DNA of 64,000 nt from Kuschelorhynchus macadamiae (taxonomy: Eukaryota > Arthropoda > Insecta > Coleoptera > Curculionidae). The stretch's first letter is position 1. Every line of letters starts with the position of its first letter. The notes beneath the pieces are model-generated. The model did no database searches. It saw only the letters and a program-made list of their open reading frames with translations, and was not told the origin of the DNA. Location of the stretch: contig JAUTXW010000936.1 in assembly GCA_030620095.1 (NCBI GenBank), forward strand, positions 744,001-808,000. The letters are read 5' to 3'. The translations under genes and the position numbers were made by a program. Below, in pieces: positions 50,595 to 61,447 of the stretch.

Positions 50595-50694
50595 GTTTTT
50601 TTTTACTGGACCTTAACCACAAATAATACACCAATCTAACAATTTTTTTTTAATATTGTTCAGGATTGGATTTTTACCAAAATATTACCAGGTC

Positions 50695-50851
50695 ATCCCC
50701 ATATGACCCTTAATTTTTGGTCAAAATTTGAGGTCAATCGGGTAAGTAGTATTTAAGCTATGTCGCGAACTGACAGGCAAACCAACAGACGGACTGAGAT
50801 AATTGATAAACCATGGCGTGTGTTGTGGCTAATAACACACGCGTGTGTTAT
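50695..50851. repeat. Interspersed 'gacccttaattttt' module and a 20-bp perfect palindrome
   Basis: Another copy of the dispersed module (50695-50810), then the perfect palindrome ATAACACACGCGTGTGTTAT at 50832-50851. Confidence 0.6.
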
Positions 50852-51123
50852 CCTTGACTTTACCTGATGTGTGCATATCAGTAATGACAGTATATAGTCA
50901 AAAGCAGTGTTATTATACGGGTCATACGATTTATCAACGACAAACTTTTTAAGTTTGTTTTTCTTTTATTACGTGTAATCATATCCTCCGCATAAAATCT
51001 GGAAGATGAATTAGATAGACATATAATATTTTCATATGAAAAAAGAGGATAAACATATAAATACCAGAAGAAAAATCTTTGAGCGATGTCACTTGAAAGT
51101 CAAATTGACAAGCCAGTGACAAA

Positions 51124-52331
51124 ATGAGTAATAGAAAACAATTTTCGGGTTTGTTGCATCCACAAGCGAAAAAAATGGTATTAAACCTAATAAAGTGTTA
51201 CGAAAATGAAAATTCACCGGCCAATATCCAGAAGACAGTAGCAAAAGCTCTGTGAATCGGTATAAGAACTGTGCAGAAAATTGTGCATGAAAAAAGCGTA
51301 ATTTACTACCGAAGAAGATTAAGAAACGTACACGAAAAAAGCCAAAGACAGAAGACTTAAGTGACAATGTAAAAATGGATGTTCGTAATGCAATTTACGA
51401 TTTATACGCATCAAAAACTAATATAACCCTTCAAGTTTTAAAAGAAGCTTTAAAGAATCGAGGCATATTGGATATTGGATAGTTGCCACATATAGCAAGT
51501 CAGCGTATCCAGTTTTTAAAGAAATACACGGAAAATGTTAATTCAAAATTTAGAAAAGGGGTGCTTTTAGCCGAGACTTGGATATTTTCTAATCGAAGTG
51601 GTTCGAAATCTTGGCAGGACGAGTTTGTAAAAAGTGTCAAAAGAAAAAAGGGATGTGGAACGGGAAAACGGTTCATCATTTTGCATGCAGGTTCTTCAAC
51701 AGGATTTCCCCCAGGTGCAAGTTTACTGTTTTCTTCAACATCCAAAAGTATGGACTACCATGATAATATGAACTGTAAACTGTTTGAAAAGTGGTTAAAA
51801 GAACAACTGATTCCAAATTTAGATGCTACATCTTTAATCATTCTGGACAATGCATCTTATCATTCAAGAACCTTAAATAAACAACCTACTTCATCCTGGA
51901 AGAAAAGTGTTATTTATGACTGGCTAATAAAACAAAAAAAAATCTTTTACCCAATATGCTGAAACTAGAACTTTTTTTAATGGCAAAATCTATTAAAAAA
52001 CCAACAATATATGCCGTAGATGAAATATTACAGGGAAAATGGACATGAGGTTTTACGACTGCCGCTATACCATTGCCAGCTTAACGCAATAGAATTAATA
52101 TGGGCTGGGGCAAAATCATATTACGAAAAACGCGTGAACGATGGTCTTACATCAGATGAAGTGCAAATTGTTTGGCAAGATTCATTAAATTAATAATTAA
52201 TTAAAAAATTAATATGGGATTGGTGGAGTCGAGAACGAGTTCTAGATGTCGATATAGCACCAATGATCATTGCGCCATTTGAGGACCACTCAGAAGATGA
52301 GGACTTTTTAAGTGATGATGATATTTTTTAG
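51124..52331 (+). pseudogene. IS630/Tc1-like DDE transposase, copy 2
   Basis: ATG 51124 opens MSNRKQFSGLLHPQAKKMVL; the HTH (ANIQKTVAKAL; GIRTVQKIVHEKS) is followed by stops and a roughly 90-bp deletion near 51480. The main block 51483-51962 holds LLAETWIFSNRSGSKSWQDE, where the catalytic Asp of copy 1 (FLDETW) has become Ala, then GTGKRFIILHAGS, TGFPPGASLLFSS and the second Asp in LIILDNASYHSR. After a frameshift, CQLNAIELIWAGAKS (about 52078) gives the third acidic residue and SEDEDFLSDDDIF ends at 52331. Inactive. Confidence 0.82.
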
Positions 52332-52448
52332 TCTATAATATTAAAAAGGATTATATTAGCCTTTGACGTGTATAAATCATAAATTGCATTATAAATATCC
52401 ATTTTTGCATTGGAACTTAAGTCTTTTGCCTTTGGATTTTTTCGTTTA

Positions 52449-52577
52449 CATTTCTTAATCTTCTTCGGAAGTAAAAAATTATGTTTTTTTTATTCACAAG
52501 TTTCTGTACATTCCTTATACCGATTCTCACAGCTTTTGCCACTGGCTCCTGGATATTAGCCGGTGAATTTTAGTTTA
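52449..52577 (-). repeat. Inverted copy of the transposase 5' region in its own 3' arm
   Basis: The reverse complement of 52449-52577 (AATTCACCGGCTAATATCCA ... CGAAGAAGATTAAGAAATG) aligns with 51208-51329 at roughly 80% by eye. It is missing from copy 1. Confidence 0.85.
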
Positions 52578-52792
52578 AAATTTTTTTATTAGATTTGACA
52601 TCATTTTTTTGCTTAATTTTTTAGTACATTTGTAATTTGGTAGGCAATAAATAAATAAATATAGAATACTTGTTCCAATTTTAAAGCGTATTTAAAATAA
52701 GTAAATTTTTTATTAATTATAAGACAAAATTTGATATATAGAAATCTGTAAAATCGCTTTACCAGAAACTCGGGGCTAACGAAAAATACAGG

Positions 52793-52795
<3 letters not shown>

Positions 52796-52866
<71 letters not shown>
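52796..52866. repeat. (TA)n tract left of E6
   Basis: TA run with one G near 52857; directly after CGAAAAATACAGGCTA. Confidence 0.95.
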
Positions 52867-52867
<1 letters not shown>

Positions 52868-54366
52868 CAGGGTGAGTCGGGAGGATCGCCCCAAACTCCA
52901 GGAGTGTGTTCTATGAAAGATACTGATTTAAAAAAACTCATATGTTCTTATTCGATTCTCATTTGTTTTCAACTTACAGCATAAATTAGAATATAAACAA
53001 GATCTAACAAATTAACGTTTCAATCATTAGATTTCATCATATTAAATGTTCAAAAATGCCCCCATTGAGCTCTAAACATTTTCGGCTTCGTCTACGTAGG
53101 GCACCTGTTGCTCTTCTAATTGCCTCATGCCTTTCTTTAATTTCATCTGCAATATTTCTGATACGCTGAATAAGTGCTTCACGAGTGTTCACTCTCACTT
53201 TGTACACTTCATTTTTTAACCAGCCCCATAAACAGAAATCGAGTGGAGTGAGGTCAGGAGATCTTGGAGGCCAAATAATAGGACCACCGCGACCAATCCA
53301 ACGCCTTGGAAACCTCCCGTCTAAGTGTTGCCTGACTTGATGTGCGAAATGTGCTGGAGCTCCATCATGCTGGAAGTACATTTGCCTTCTGATGTTTAGG
53401 GGAACATCCTCCAGTAGTCCTTGTAATTCATTTTCGAGAAATTCACAATAGTGTCCCCTGTGAGGCGATTTTCCAAAATAAAAGGGCCAATGACATAACT
53501 ATCTATCATACCACACCATACGTTTACCGAGAACCTATGTTGAAAGTTGCTCTCGACTGTTGCATGCGGATTTTCCTCTGACCAGACATGGCAATTGCGA
53601 CTATTATTAATACCGTCACGAGTAAATGTTGCTTCGTCCGTGAAAAGTATGCGCGATATAAGATAACGATTATTGTCTATCCACCGACAAAACTCCATAC
53701 GTTTGGCAAAATCTTCTGGCTGTAGGTGTTGGATTTTTTGTAAGTGGTAAGGATACAAACCTTGCTCGTGGAACGTATTTATCACTCTTTTTTGTGGAAT
53801 GTCCAACTGAGCAGCCATTCTGCGTGAACTGATGGTTGCATCTTCTTCTACTAAACTTCTAAAGTTTGTTGAGTAGCCCTTTCAGAAGTTGTGTTGGCAC
53901 TGGGAAGCGTTCCGCTTTCGCATAGTTTGTTGAAAACTCTCATAAATATTTTCTTATCAGGATGACGTTGAAATGGGAATCGTTGACGGTATTTTTCAGC
54001 AGCAGCTGTAGCATTCCCATTGCAAAAACCATAAACAAATATCATATTCGCATACTCTAAGTGTGAGTAAAAATTCGGCATTTTGGAATATGTTCAACAG
54101 CTCGAATTCAAAAATGACACTGACAGGTACGAATTCAAAAATGACACTGACAGGTATAGTACCAGTAAATGGAACATTAACTTATTTTGATTTCTAAGCA
54201 CCCTATAATTATTATGTTGTATGTATGGAATTATGCTTGAAATCTTATTTTTGTTGTAAGTTGAAAACAAATGAAAATCCAATAAGAACATATGAGTTTT
54301 TTTAAATCAGTATCTTTCATAGAACACACTCCTGGAGTTTGGGGCGATCCTCCCGACTCACCCTGT
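52867..54366 (-). mobile_element. DD41D mariner element E6
   Basis: About 115-bp inverted termini starting ACAGGGTGAGTCGGGAGGAT, with only two or three mismatches, flanked by TA within (TA)n. Length 1500 bp. The near-identical termini suggest recent insertion. Confidence 0.93.
53037..54081 (-). pseudogene. DD41D mariner transposase of E6, two frameshifts
   Basis: From ATG 54081: MPNFYSHLEYANMIFVYGFC with the first HTH (FPFQRHPDKKIFMRVFNKL) to a shift near 53855; then RRMAAQLDIPQKRVINTF, LYPYHLQKIQHLQPEDF, RILFTDEATFTRDG (Asp 1), FSVNVWCGMID and VIGPFIL to a shift near 53395; then MYFQHDGAPAHF (Asp 2), RRWIGRGGPIIWPPRSPDLT and PLDFCLWGWL (Asp 3, 41 residues after Asp 2), ending CLELNGGIFEHLI at 53037. 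All catalytic residues remain; repair of two shifts would give about 345 residues, so decay is slight. Confidence 0.92.
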
Positions 54367-54570
<204 letters not shown>

Positions 54571-54589
54571 CCTGTATTTTTCGCATGCA

Positions 54590-54720
54590 TGGCCCTTAAT
54601 TTTAGCTATGCCGCGGACAGACATACCTACAGACAAACGAAATTGAGAAAACATGTTTTCCAGCATCTAGGGACCCTTAAACGTAAAGATCTGAAAAAAT
54701 ATCACGAGGGAATTGATAAC
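54590..54720. repeat. Interspersed 'gcccttaatttt' module in copy 2
   Basis: Equivalent of 10675-10860, about 45 bp shorter. Confidence 0.55.
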
Positions 54721-55135
54721 TAATTATCTTGTGTTTTTAATAAAATTTTTTTGTTATCACGGTACAAATAAAAACAAGTTTTCTTTGCACAGAGGTGGCC
54801 CGCATTTAAATAAATGACACTGTATATGTGGTTAGATTTTTAGGTCAAGCGGGGCTCATAATTTTTGAAGATTGATAAAAAAATCTCAGTTTCATTAAGT
54901 GGCTGTATAAACAGAACATATCCTGATTGTTTTAAAAAATTTTAACCAAATATATATTTAGCGAATTTTCTTATTTAGTCCCTCGGCATTTAATATATAA
55001 AATAATATTAAGTGGCTATCTTAATAATATTGCATAATATAATAAAAAAAAAACTATTTTCTTTCTCCCTGTGTATTTGTAAATAGCCCATCGAGATTTA
55101 ATAGCTCGATAAAATAATCACACAACATTTTGGTA

Positions 55136-55810
55136 TTCACTGTGTTTTCTGATTTGATTTATAATGTTGGTGAACTTTGGACCCGCACGATAAGACCGCA
55201 TTCGACTTATACTTGTATGGCTGTTGGATAAAAATAATTTTACTTTAAACGAAAAATATTGAAATTCTCCGTTCTTGGTAAATTCAAATTTAATAACGAA
55301 ACTAATGTCGTAAAAACAATATTACAGTTAAATATTTAGAAGACAAGTCGGCGAGTTAAAAGCAAATGATAATCTTTCAGCTTTAAAGGTGAAATTCTCT
55401 TCATAACCGTTAAATTGAGCAGTTTCTCGGCGGTCTAATCTGTCTTTCTGTTACGTCCGCTGCTGTCAGAGTTTCATGCCACTCGATCGTAGATAACCGT
55501 AACTTGTGGAACAAGAAAATTTCATTGCTGCTAGAGGCGACACTAAGGATAAGATATCTAATCTAGTCTTGGTGTCTTTCCAGCTTTCGTTTTACTCCCT
55601 GAATGGAATAAGTTTTTGCGTCTTGGTTAAAACAAATGGAGTTTAAATCACCCTAAATACCGCTGAATTGTGAAGAAAAAAATATATAGTAGCTTAAAAG
55701 AGAAATGTTTTAATACATACATTTGTATTGAAATATACCAGGTGTCCACGGATTAATGAACTTTCCCTTTTTACCTTCCTCGTAAAAGGAAAGTATTGTA
55801 ATCGTAAAAA
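55136..55810. other. Non-coding stretch
   Basis: No ORF or element recognised; 'aggtgtccacggattaatgaa' near 55740 might be a degenerate DNA-transposon end. Confidence 0.4.
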
Positions 55811-55819
55811 AACCAGCTA

Positions 55820-56889
55820 TTGGATCTCCTCTATCACCTGTGGTAGCGAATATCTTTATGGAAGCCTTTGAAGATATTGCTCTAACATCCGCTCCACTAA
55901 AACCGAAGCACTGGTTTAGATATGTAGATGATACTTTTGTTGTTTGGCCTCCTGGACAGGATAATCTCCTCATATTTTTGGACCACCTTAATCAGCAACA
56001 TCATAATATCAAATTCACGATGGAAATTGAATCTAATGGAACAATTCCCTTTCTAGATGTATGTGTTCAAAGGAAAGAAAATGGTACATTAGGACATTCT
56101 GTGTATAGAAAACTGACGCATACAAATAGATACTTAAACGCAAATTCTCATCACCATCCAGCACAAAAGAAATCGGTTGTTAACTCACTAGTATTCAGAG
56201 CTATTTTGATTTCTGATCAAGATTATTTAACATCGGAAACATCGAAACTGACCGAAGCTCTCAGAGGGAATGGCTATTTCACTGAAGATATTACGCGTTC
56301 AATTAAAAGACATAGTAAACCAACTCCGCCAAAGGAGAATGATAAAGAGCCACCATTAGGTAGTGTTGTTCTTCGCTACATACGTGGTACCACAGACAAA
56401 ATAGAACGATTACTTCAGCGGTCCAACATACGTGCAATCTTCAATACACATAAGAAGATTGGACAATGCTTGCGATCCCCGAAAGATCTTGTACATTTCC
56501 AAACAGAAGGAGTATATAAAATTCCTTGCTCCTGTGGAGAAGTGTATGTGGGAGAAACAGGACGCTCAATATCAACTAGACTTAAGGAATACGAACGATG
56601 TATTAAACAGAAACAAATTGTTCAATCTGCTGTAGCTGAACACCAGCATAACACTGGCCATTTCATAAATGTAAAGGAAACCAAGGTTCTAGCATCGGTT
56701 CCAGGTTTTTATAAACGAAAAGTTAGAGAATCTATTGAAATATATAAACATACAAAAAATTTCAATAGAGACACGGGTTACGGTCTACATCACACGTGGA
56801 AACCGATCTTAACACAGGGTCACGGTTCAGCGAGCACAAGTCGCCTGAATCTCCTCGAGCTCATTCGGTGTTCAGATCTCGTGGAGTAA
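55820..56889 (+). CDS. Penelope-like RT (C-terminal part) with GIY-YIG endonuclease, partial
   Basis: One open frame of over 350 codons lacking only the N-terminus. It has SPLSPVVANIFMEAFE, RYVDDTFVVW (motif C), IPFLDVCVQ, YRKLTHTNRYLNANSHHHP, VLRYIRGTTDKIERLLQ, then GIY-YIG: VYKIPCSCGEVYVGETGRSI, TRLKEYERC, AEHQHNTGHFI, and a C-terminal RESIEIYKHTKNFNRDTGY, HTWKPIL. The GIY-YIG nuclease nicks target DNA in PLE insertion. Typical second Cys pair of the PLE Zn-like motif is reduced to CSCG. The first in-frame ATG is 55840, but coding similarity starts before it. Confidence 0.88.
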
Positions 56890-56890
56890 A

Positions 56891-56935
56891 GATCCCTGAA
56901 GATGCCTCGTGCAATCGAAGGCGAAACGTCGGATA
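56891..56935 (+). ncRNA. Hammerhead-ribozyme-like motif of PLE E
   Basis: Helix I ATCC (56892-56895) with GGAT (56931-56934); core CTGAAGA (56896-56902); extra T; helix II GCCT/AGGC with an 11-nt loop; GAAAC (56923-56927); GTC (56928-56930). ACGT would give a dimeric helix III. Confidence 0.68.
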
Positions 56936-57019
56936 GTAATTCCATTTTGACATGGTCTAATCCCAAGAACCATGATTTTTTAATTGACCAAAGCCGTGAA
57001 AGTTTCCGTTCTATAAAAA

Positions 57020-57110
57020 ACCACACAAAACATGTTTTATCAATTCCGTCGGTCCGTGTGTCGGCCTGTCTGTCTCTCTGTCTGTACGCGGTATAGCTCA
57101 AAAAAATATC
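57020..57110. repeat. Interspersed module, inverted copy
   Basis: 'caattccgtcggtccgtgtg', 'ctgtctgtctctctgtc' and 'gcggtatagctcaaaaa' are the reverse sense of the module at 10675 and 54590; similar words recur at 57650-57700. Confidence 0.5.
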
Positions 57111-57154
57111 TATTCGATAATCATAAGGGGATGAAATGGCTACCTTTTGATAAA

Positions 57155-57600
57155 AATCTAATTCGGCGGAACAAAATGGTGGCTTAGTGAAATATTAAAT
57201 AAAAAGTATTACAAAAAAAAACTGCTTATTCAATTTACTTGAAATTTTGCACAAAAATCGAGTATTACGTAAGACTTATCTGGTACAATTTTAGCACTAA
57301 TACAACTTGGCGAAACAAAATGGCTGCCTAGTGGAACGTTAAAAAAATTATTACTGAAAAAATACTTATCCAATTTACTTGAAATATTGCTTAAAATATC
57401 AAGTATTAAGTAGAAAGTAACTGGTAAAATTTTGGTACAAATCCAAGATGGCGGAATAAAATGGCGGCTTAATAAAATATAAAAAAACTACTTGTTAAAT
57501 TGATTTCAAATTTTGTGCAAGAATTAGGTGTGATAGACTGGTAAAATTGTAGTACGAATTCAAGACAGCGGAACAAAATGGCGGCCAACTTTGTAATCGT
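57155..57600. repeat. Diverged tandem repeat, units of about 140 bp
   Basis: GGCGGAACAAAATGG(C/T)GGC-type words recur at about 57174, 57319, 57460 and 57577 (spacings 145, 141, 117), with 'ttacttgaaattttgcac' and 'ctggtaaaattttgg' between. No coding potential. Confidence 0.7.
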
Positions 57601-57849
57601 GAAAGTTTCCCTCCAAAGTTTAGCTTTTCTAGATGCCGAAAAATATGTTTTCTCAATTCCGTCGATCTGTCTGTGATACTACGGTATAACTCAAAAACTA
57701 ACTTAACCGATTGACTTCAGGTTTCGATCAGAAATTAGAGGTCTTAAATTTGCTACAAAAATCAAGTATTAAGATAGAAATGAACTGGGAATTGAATAAT
57801 CAATTATCCTGCCTCTAAACAAACATGTTATTGGGAAAGGTTTACCTAA

Positions 57850-58620
57850 CAGATGGAAACTCCTCTACATAAGATATCTGACCCTACTGATATTAACAAT
57901 TTTTTTGCTACTTTTCTCCAAAACGTGTGAAACTGTGATGAAAGAATTGACTATTATTCTAACAATGTTTTTAACCAACAGTTGAAATTTATATTTCGAA
58001 TGGTAGAAGTGGCTGAAGTGAATACAATTTTAAATAATATAAAAACAAATGCTACTGGTGTTGACGTGATTTCTCCGCTAATGCTTAAGTATTGTAGTCC
58101 GCTTATCGATCAATATTTAACTCACATCATAAACTGTAGTCTTGAAATAAACTACTTTCCTAAATTATGAAAAATATCATTCGGAAAACCCTTGGCAAAA
58201 GTTTCCAAACCTTCAACTTTTAATGATCTTCGAGTTATAAGTATTCTGCCTGCGCTATCTACAATATTTGAGAAAATATTGTATATACAAACGTATACTT
58301 ACTGTACTACCAATAGTATTATTCCAAATACACAATGTGGCTTTCGTAAAAATTTTAGCACGTCTGTTACCTTAGTTAACGTTACAGATGACATAATTCG
58401 AACATGGGATAAAAAAATGAATATCATTTTGTTACTCCTTGATTTTACAAAGGCATTTGACACGATCAATCATAATTTACTGGCTGCCAAGCTAAAATAC
58501 TATATATTTGATAATAGCTCTTCTCAATTAATTAAATCATATTTATCCGACAGGTTTCCAAAAATTTTCTTAAATTATAAATGTTCCGAGCAAGCGGAAA
58601 TATTATCTGGAGTGCCACAA
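57850..58620 (+). pseudogene. Non-LTR retrotransposon RT fragment (jockey/I-like)
   Basis: VEVAEVNTILNNIKTNATGV and DVISPLMLKYCSPLI lead into KVSKPSTFNDLRVISILPAL, NTQCGFRKNFST, LLLDFTKAFDTINHNLLAAK (motif A), SYLSDRFPKIFL and EILSGVPQG (start of motif B), where it stops at about 58620. An in-frame TGA near 58168 and the abrupt 3' break show it is a fragment. Confidence 0.8.
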
Positions 58621-59730
58621 GGTTGCTGTTGTGCCTGCTTAAGTATCACAGAGTTGATGATAAGTTGTTCTTTCAATTCTTGATGGTCTCGAATGCATTC
58701 CTTCTGTTCCTCAGCTAATAGATTATGACTGTCAATATGGTGGTAGATACGATTTGCAATGCATCCTGTTAGGCTCTTGTACATAGTGGGCAAACAGGTG
58801 ATGGACCTGTACTGAGACGAGTCTTCTATATTATTATTATTTTTATCCACCTTGTTGTCTCACAGTATTCCTGTAATTGTATTTTATACTGACGGGGTTG
58901 TACCAAGTCAGTACCAAAAAAAACATTAAAAAGTTATAGAAAAAAAACATCTATTGTGTATTAAGAAATGATTTAACGATGCTATATGTTTTCAAAATGA
59001 TCGATTTCTGGAGGTTCCTGTGAATGTCTGTATTAAGTGCTAATTGAACCAGATGCTGTGTAAACGTTGTTGGGCGAGACCTGTTACTGATATGATGAGA
59101 GGAACAATGAAGACTGTTTCCTGTTTTCACAGCCTTTTTATTTTCATTGCTTTGGTTTGTGTTCTCCATTAGTTTGTGTGTTGTGGCTAATGCTTGATGA
59201 ACGACCTTCGCTGCTGAGTTGTGTCTCGCGGTGTATTCAGTTCCGGCCATTATTCTACATCCACTCGTTATGTGTCTGATCGTTTCTCTCTGCTGGTCAC
59301 ATCTCCTGCACCTGTCGTCTTCAATGATTGTGTCCTTGATGATGTGCTTTTGGTAGTTCCTGGTTGCTATGACTTTGTCTTGGATGACAAGCAGGACGCC
59401 TTCTGTTTCGGGGAACAGCTGCCCTTCTTATAACCACGTATATGAAAGCTTTTTATATATGTGGTTTTGCTTTATGTGGTATCTGTGTCTTCCGTGGAGT
59501 GTTTTTTCAGTCCAGATGTTCATTTTTTCTAGTCGTGATTGGATGTGACTGTGTGCATCTGCTTTATTATTATTATTATTTCCAAGAAAAAGGCTTGGGG
59601 TGGTAATTATTAAAAGGCCTAAAGGCAGCAAACTTCTTAACCCATCATTGGATCTACTAAGAAATACCAACAATGGAGCAACGCTATCAAGGTAGATGGG
59701 ATCCAGCAATGATGGGAGATTATTGTTGGT
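58618..59730 (-). pseudogene. R4/Dong-like LINE fragments, scrambled
   Basis: Minus strand, 5' to 3': HGRHRYHIKQNHIYKKLSYT, LFPETEGVLLVIQDKVIATR, the CCHC motif CRRCDQQRETIRHITSGC (about 59270-59325), MAGTEYTARHNSAAKVVHQA, then a deletion of the restriction-like endonuclease core and the C-terminal KSIILKTYSIVKSFLNTQ (58951). About 100 bp further, DSSQYRSITCLPTMYKSL and NLLAEEQKECIRDHQELKEQ (58618-58850) are N-terminal RT words, i.e. out of natural order. Several frame breaks. Confidence 0.82.
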
Positions 59731-59811
59731 TCCTTATGAGAGAAAACTATCAGGAATATAAACAAAAGTCAACATTTGCAAAAAGTTATCTAGAAAAGAC
59801 TTACTACTAAT

Positions 59812-61447
59812 ACAGGGTGACAATTTAAAAACTAGAAATGGCCATATCTTAGGAAGGAAAAACTTAATCAAAAAACGCTTAAAACACTTTCTATAAAATG
59901 AAGAGGAAACAAATAAAAGCGTATTATTCGACCCTTATCTGTAACACCTCTAAAATCTTACATAGAAAGGGGGGTCGAGTGAAACATCATCTTAAAGCTC
60001 TTGAAAAATGCTTTTCACTGATACCATAGAAAGCAACTTTTCGTGTAAATTCTTCTGTATTTATTAAAGGAAACAATAAATAAAAATACAGTTTTGAACA
60101 TTTTTATTTTTTTTTAAGTAAATGTTCAAAATGATTGGTACCGATATACTGGCATGTCTCTTAAGAATTCTAAACATTTTAAGCCTGGTATTTTATTTGT
60201 TTATGAATATTAGTAACTTGTACTATTAGTATTGATATTTTAACAGTTGACTTTTGGTTCAGTTTAAACGAAAAGCAGCACTTATCTTAAATAATGGGGT
60301 ACAACACAGCTGAACGTGTAGAAATGATTTTCATTTATGGTTCTCAGGATCAATGTTTCTTAAGGACAGCCCAAAGATTTAATGAAAGGCATTCAGGTCA
60401 AAATGTAAGTCCGGAGTATGTTCGCCAACTAGTAGCCAAATTTGAAGAAACTGGCTCTGTCGCGAATAAAAAGAGAAATCAACCGAGACTAGTTGACGAA
60501 GCAGCGCAAATTGAAGTTCTGGGACAGTTTGCAATTAATTCAACTTTATCAACTCGTCAAGCAGCTGTAGCAACTGGCTTATCTCGTGAAACAATAAGAA
60601 AGGTACTTAAATTTCATAAGTTTCATCCCTATAAACTGCGCATACTACAAGAACTTGAAGACGACGACCCGGATAGAAGAATATAGTTTTGTGAAATAAT
60701 GAGAGATAGAATTACGGCAGAACCTCGACTAATTAAAAATATTTGTTTCAGTGATGAATGTACCTTTTATTTGAATGGACTTAGAAGAACGCTTACTACA
60801 TTTTCAAAAGGATGGGGCACCTCCTCATTATGTAGTTCCCGTCAGGCAATGAATGGATGATAATTATCCCAACCAGAAGATTGGAAGAAGAGGTCCTGTT
60901 GAATGGCCACCTAAATCCCCGGACCTAACACCTCTTGACTTCTTTTTGTGGGGTCACCTTAAATCTGTGGTGTTTAAAACGCAACCGGAGTCAATAGAGC
61001 AATTCAAGGACAGGATAGTTCAGGAATGCCGTGCTATATCCAGAGAAACATTTGCAAATGTACGCGAAGAATTTGAACAAACAAATTTGTCTTCAAAACA
61101 ACGGGAACCATTTTGAACATTTAATTAAATAATTATAAAAAATTTCACAATTGTGTTTTAATTTATTGTTTCCTTTAATAAACACAGAATAATTTCACAA
61201 AAAACAGCTTTCTATGGTAGTATTGGAAAGCATTCAAGAGCTTTAAGATGATATGTCACTTGACCACTTTTTCTATTTAAGATTTTAGGGATGTATCTCA
61301 CCCTGCCCAAGGGGTTACAGATAAGGGTCGAATAATACGCTTTTATTTGTTCTCTCTTCATTTTATAGAAAGTGTTTTGAGCGTTTTTTGATTAAGGTTT
61401 TCCTTCCTAAGATATGGCCATTTCAAGTTTTTAAATTGTCACCCTGT
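59812..61447 (+). mobile_element. DD41D mariner element E7
   Basis: About 300-bp inverted termini (59812-60115; about 61140-61447) starting ACAGGGTGACAATTTAAAAA, with shared GGCCATATCTTAGGAAGGAA and GCGTATTATTCGACCCTTAT. TA flanks both ends (59810-59811; 61448-61449), here not within a (TA)n tract. Confidence 0.92.
60294..61116 (+). pseudogene. DD41D mariner transposase of E7, internally deleted
   Basis: ATG 60294: MGYNTAERVEMIFIYGSQDQ, first HTH (SPEYVRQLVAKFEETGS), second HTH (STRQAAVATGLSRETIRKVL), FHPYKLRILQELEDDDPDRR, TAG at 60684, then NICFSDECTFYLNGL (Asp 1). About 270 bp is missing after LNGL, and sequence resumes in another frame with FQKDGAPPHYVVPVRQ (Asp 2), a stop, then IGRRGPVEWPPKSPDLTPLD and FFLWGHLK (Asp 3), ending shortly after EEFEQTNLSSKQREPF at 61116. 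Confidence 0.9.

Larger units (their letters stand above)
49778..50642 (+). repeat. Tandem array, four units of about 220 bp, each with a hammerhead-like motif
   Basis: Units start near 49778, 49996, 50214 and 50435 (word ATACACCACTCTAAC) and a partial fifth follows to 50642. The conserved GTTGCGAAAC (GTTCCGAAAT in unit 4) falls at 49942, 50161, 50381 and 50576, giving spacings of 219, 220 and 195 bp. Shared words include GTTAACGAAAACCATTTAGA, AATATCTGCGGACCAACGG and CTGGACCCTAACCCC. No ORF. Likely a satellite or tandem terminal repeats of a PLE or retrozyme-like element. Confidence 0.85.
55811..56960 (+). mobile_element. 5'-truncated Penelope-like element E
   Basis: Begins abruptly within RT motif B (SPLSPVVANIF) at about 55820 and continues to a hammerhead-like motif at 56891-56935. 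It encodes a lineage related to but distinct from copies a/b. Confidence 0.88.

Noticed and set aside
59428..59709. NNNNN-containing ORF as a protein with Asn repeats
   Set aside because: The run is a short AAT/ATT microsatellite within the R4-like fragment.
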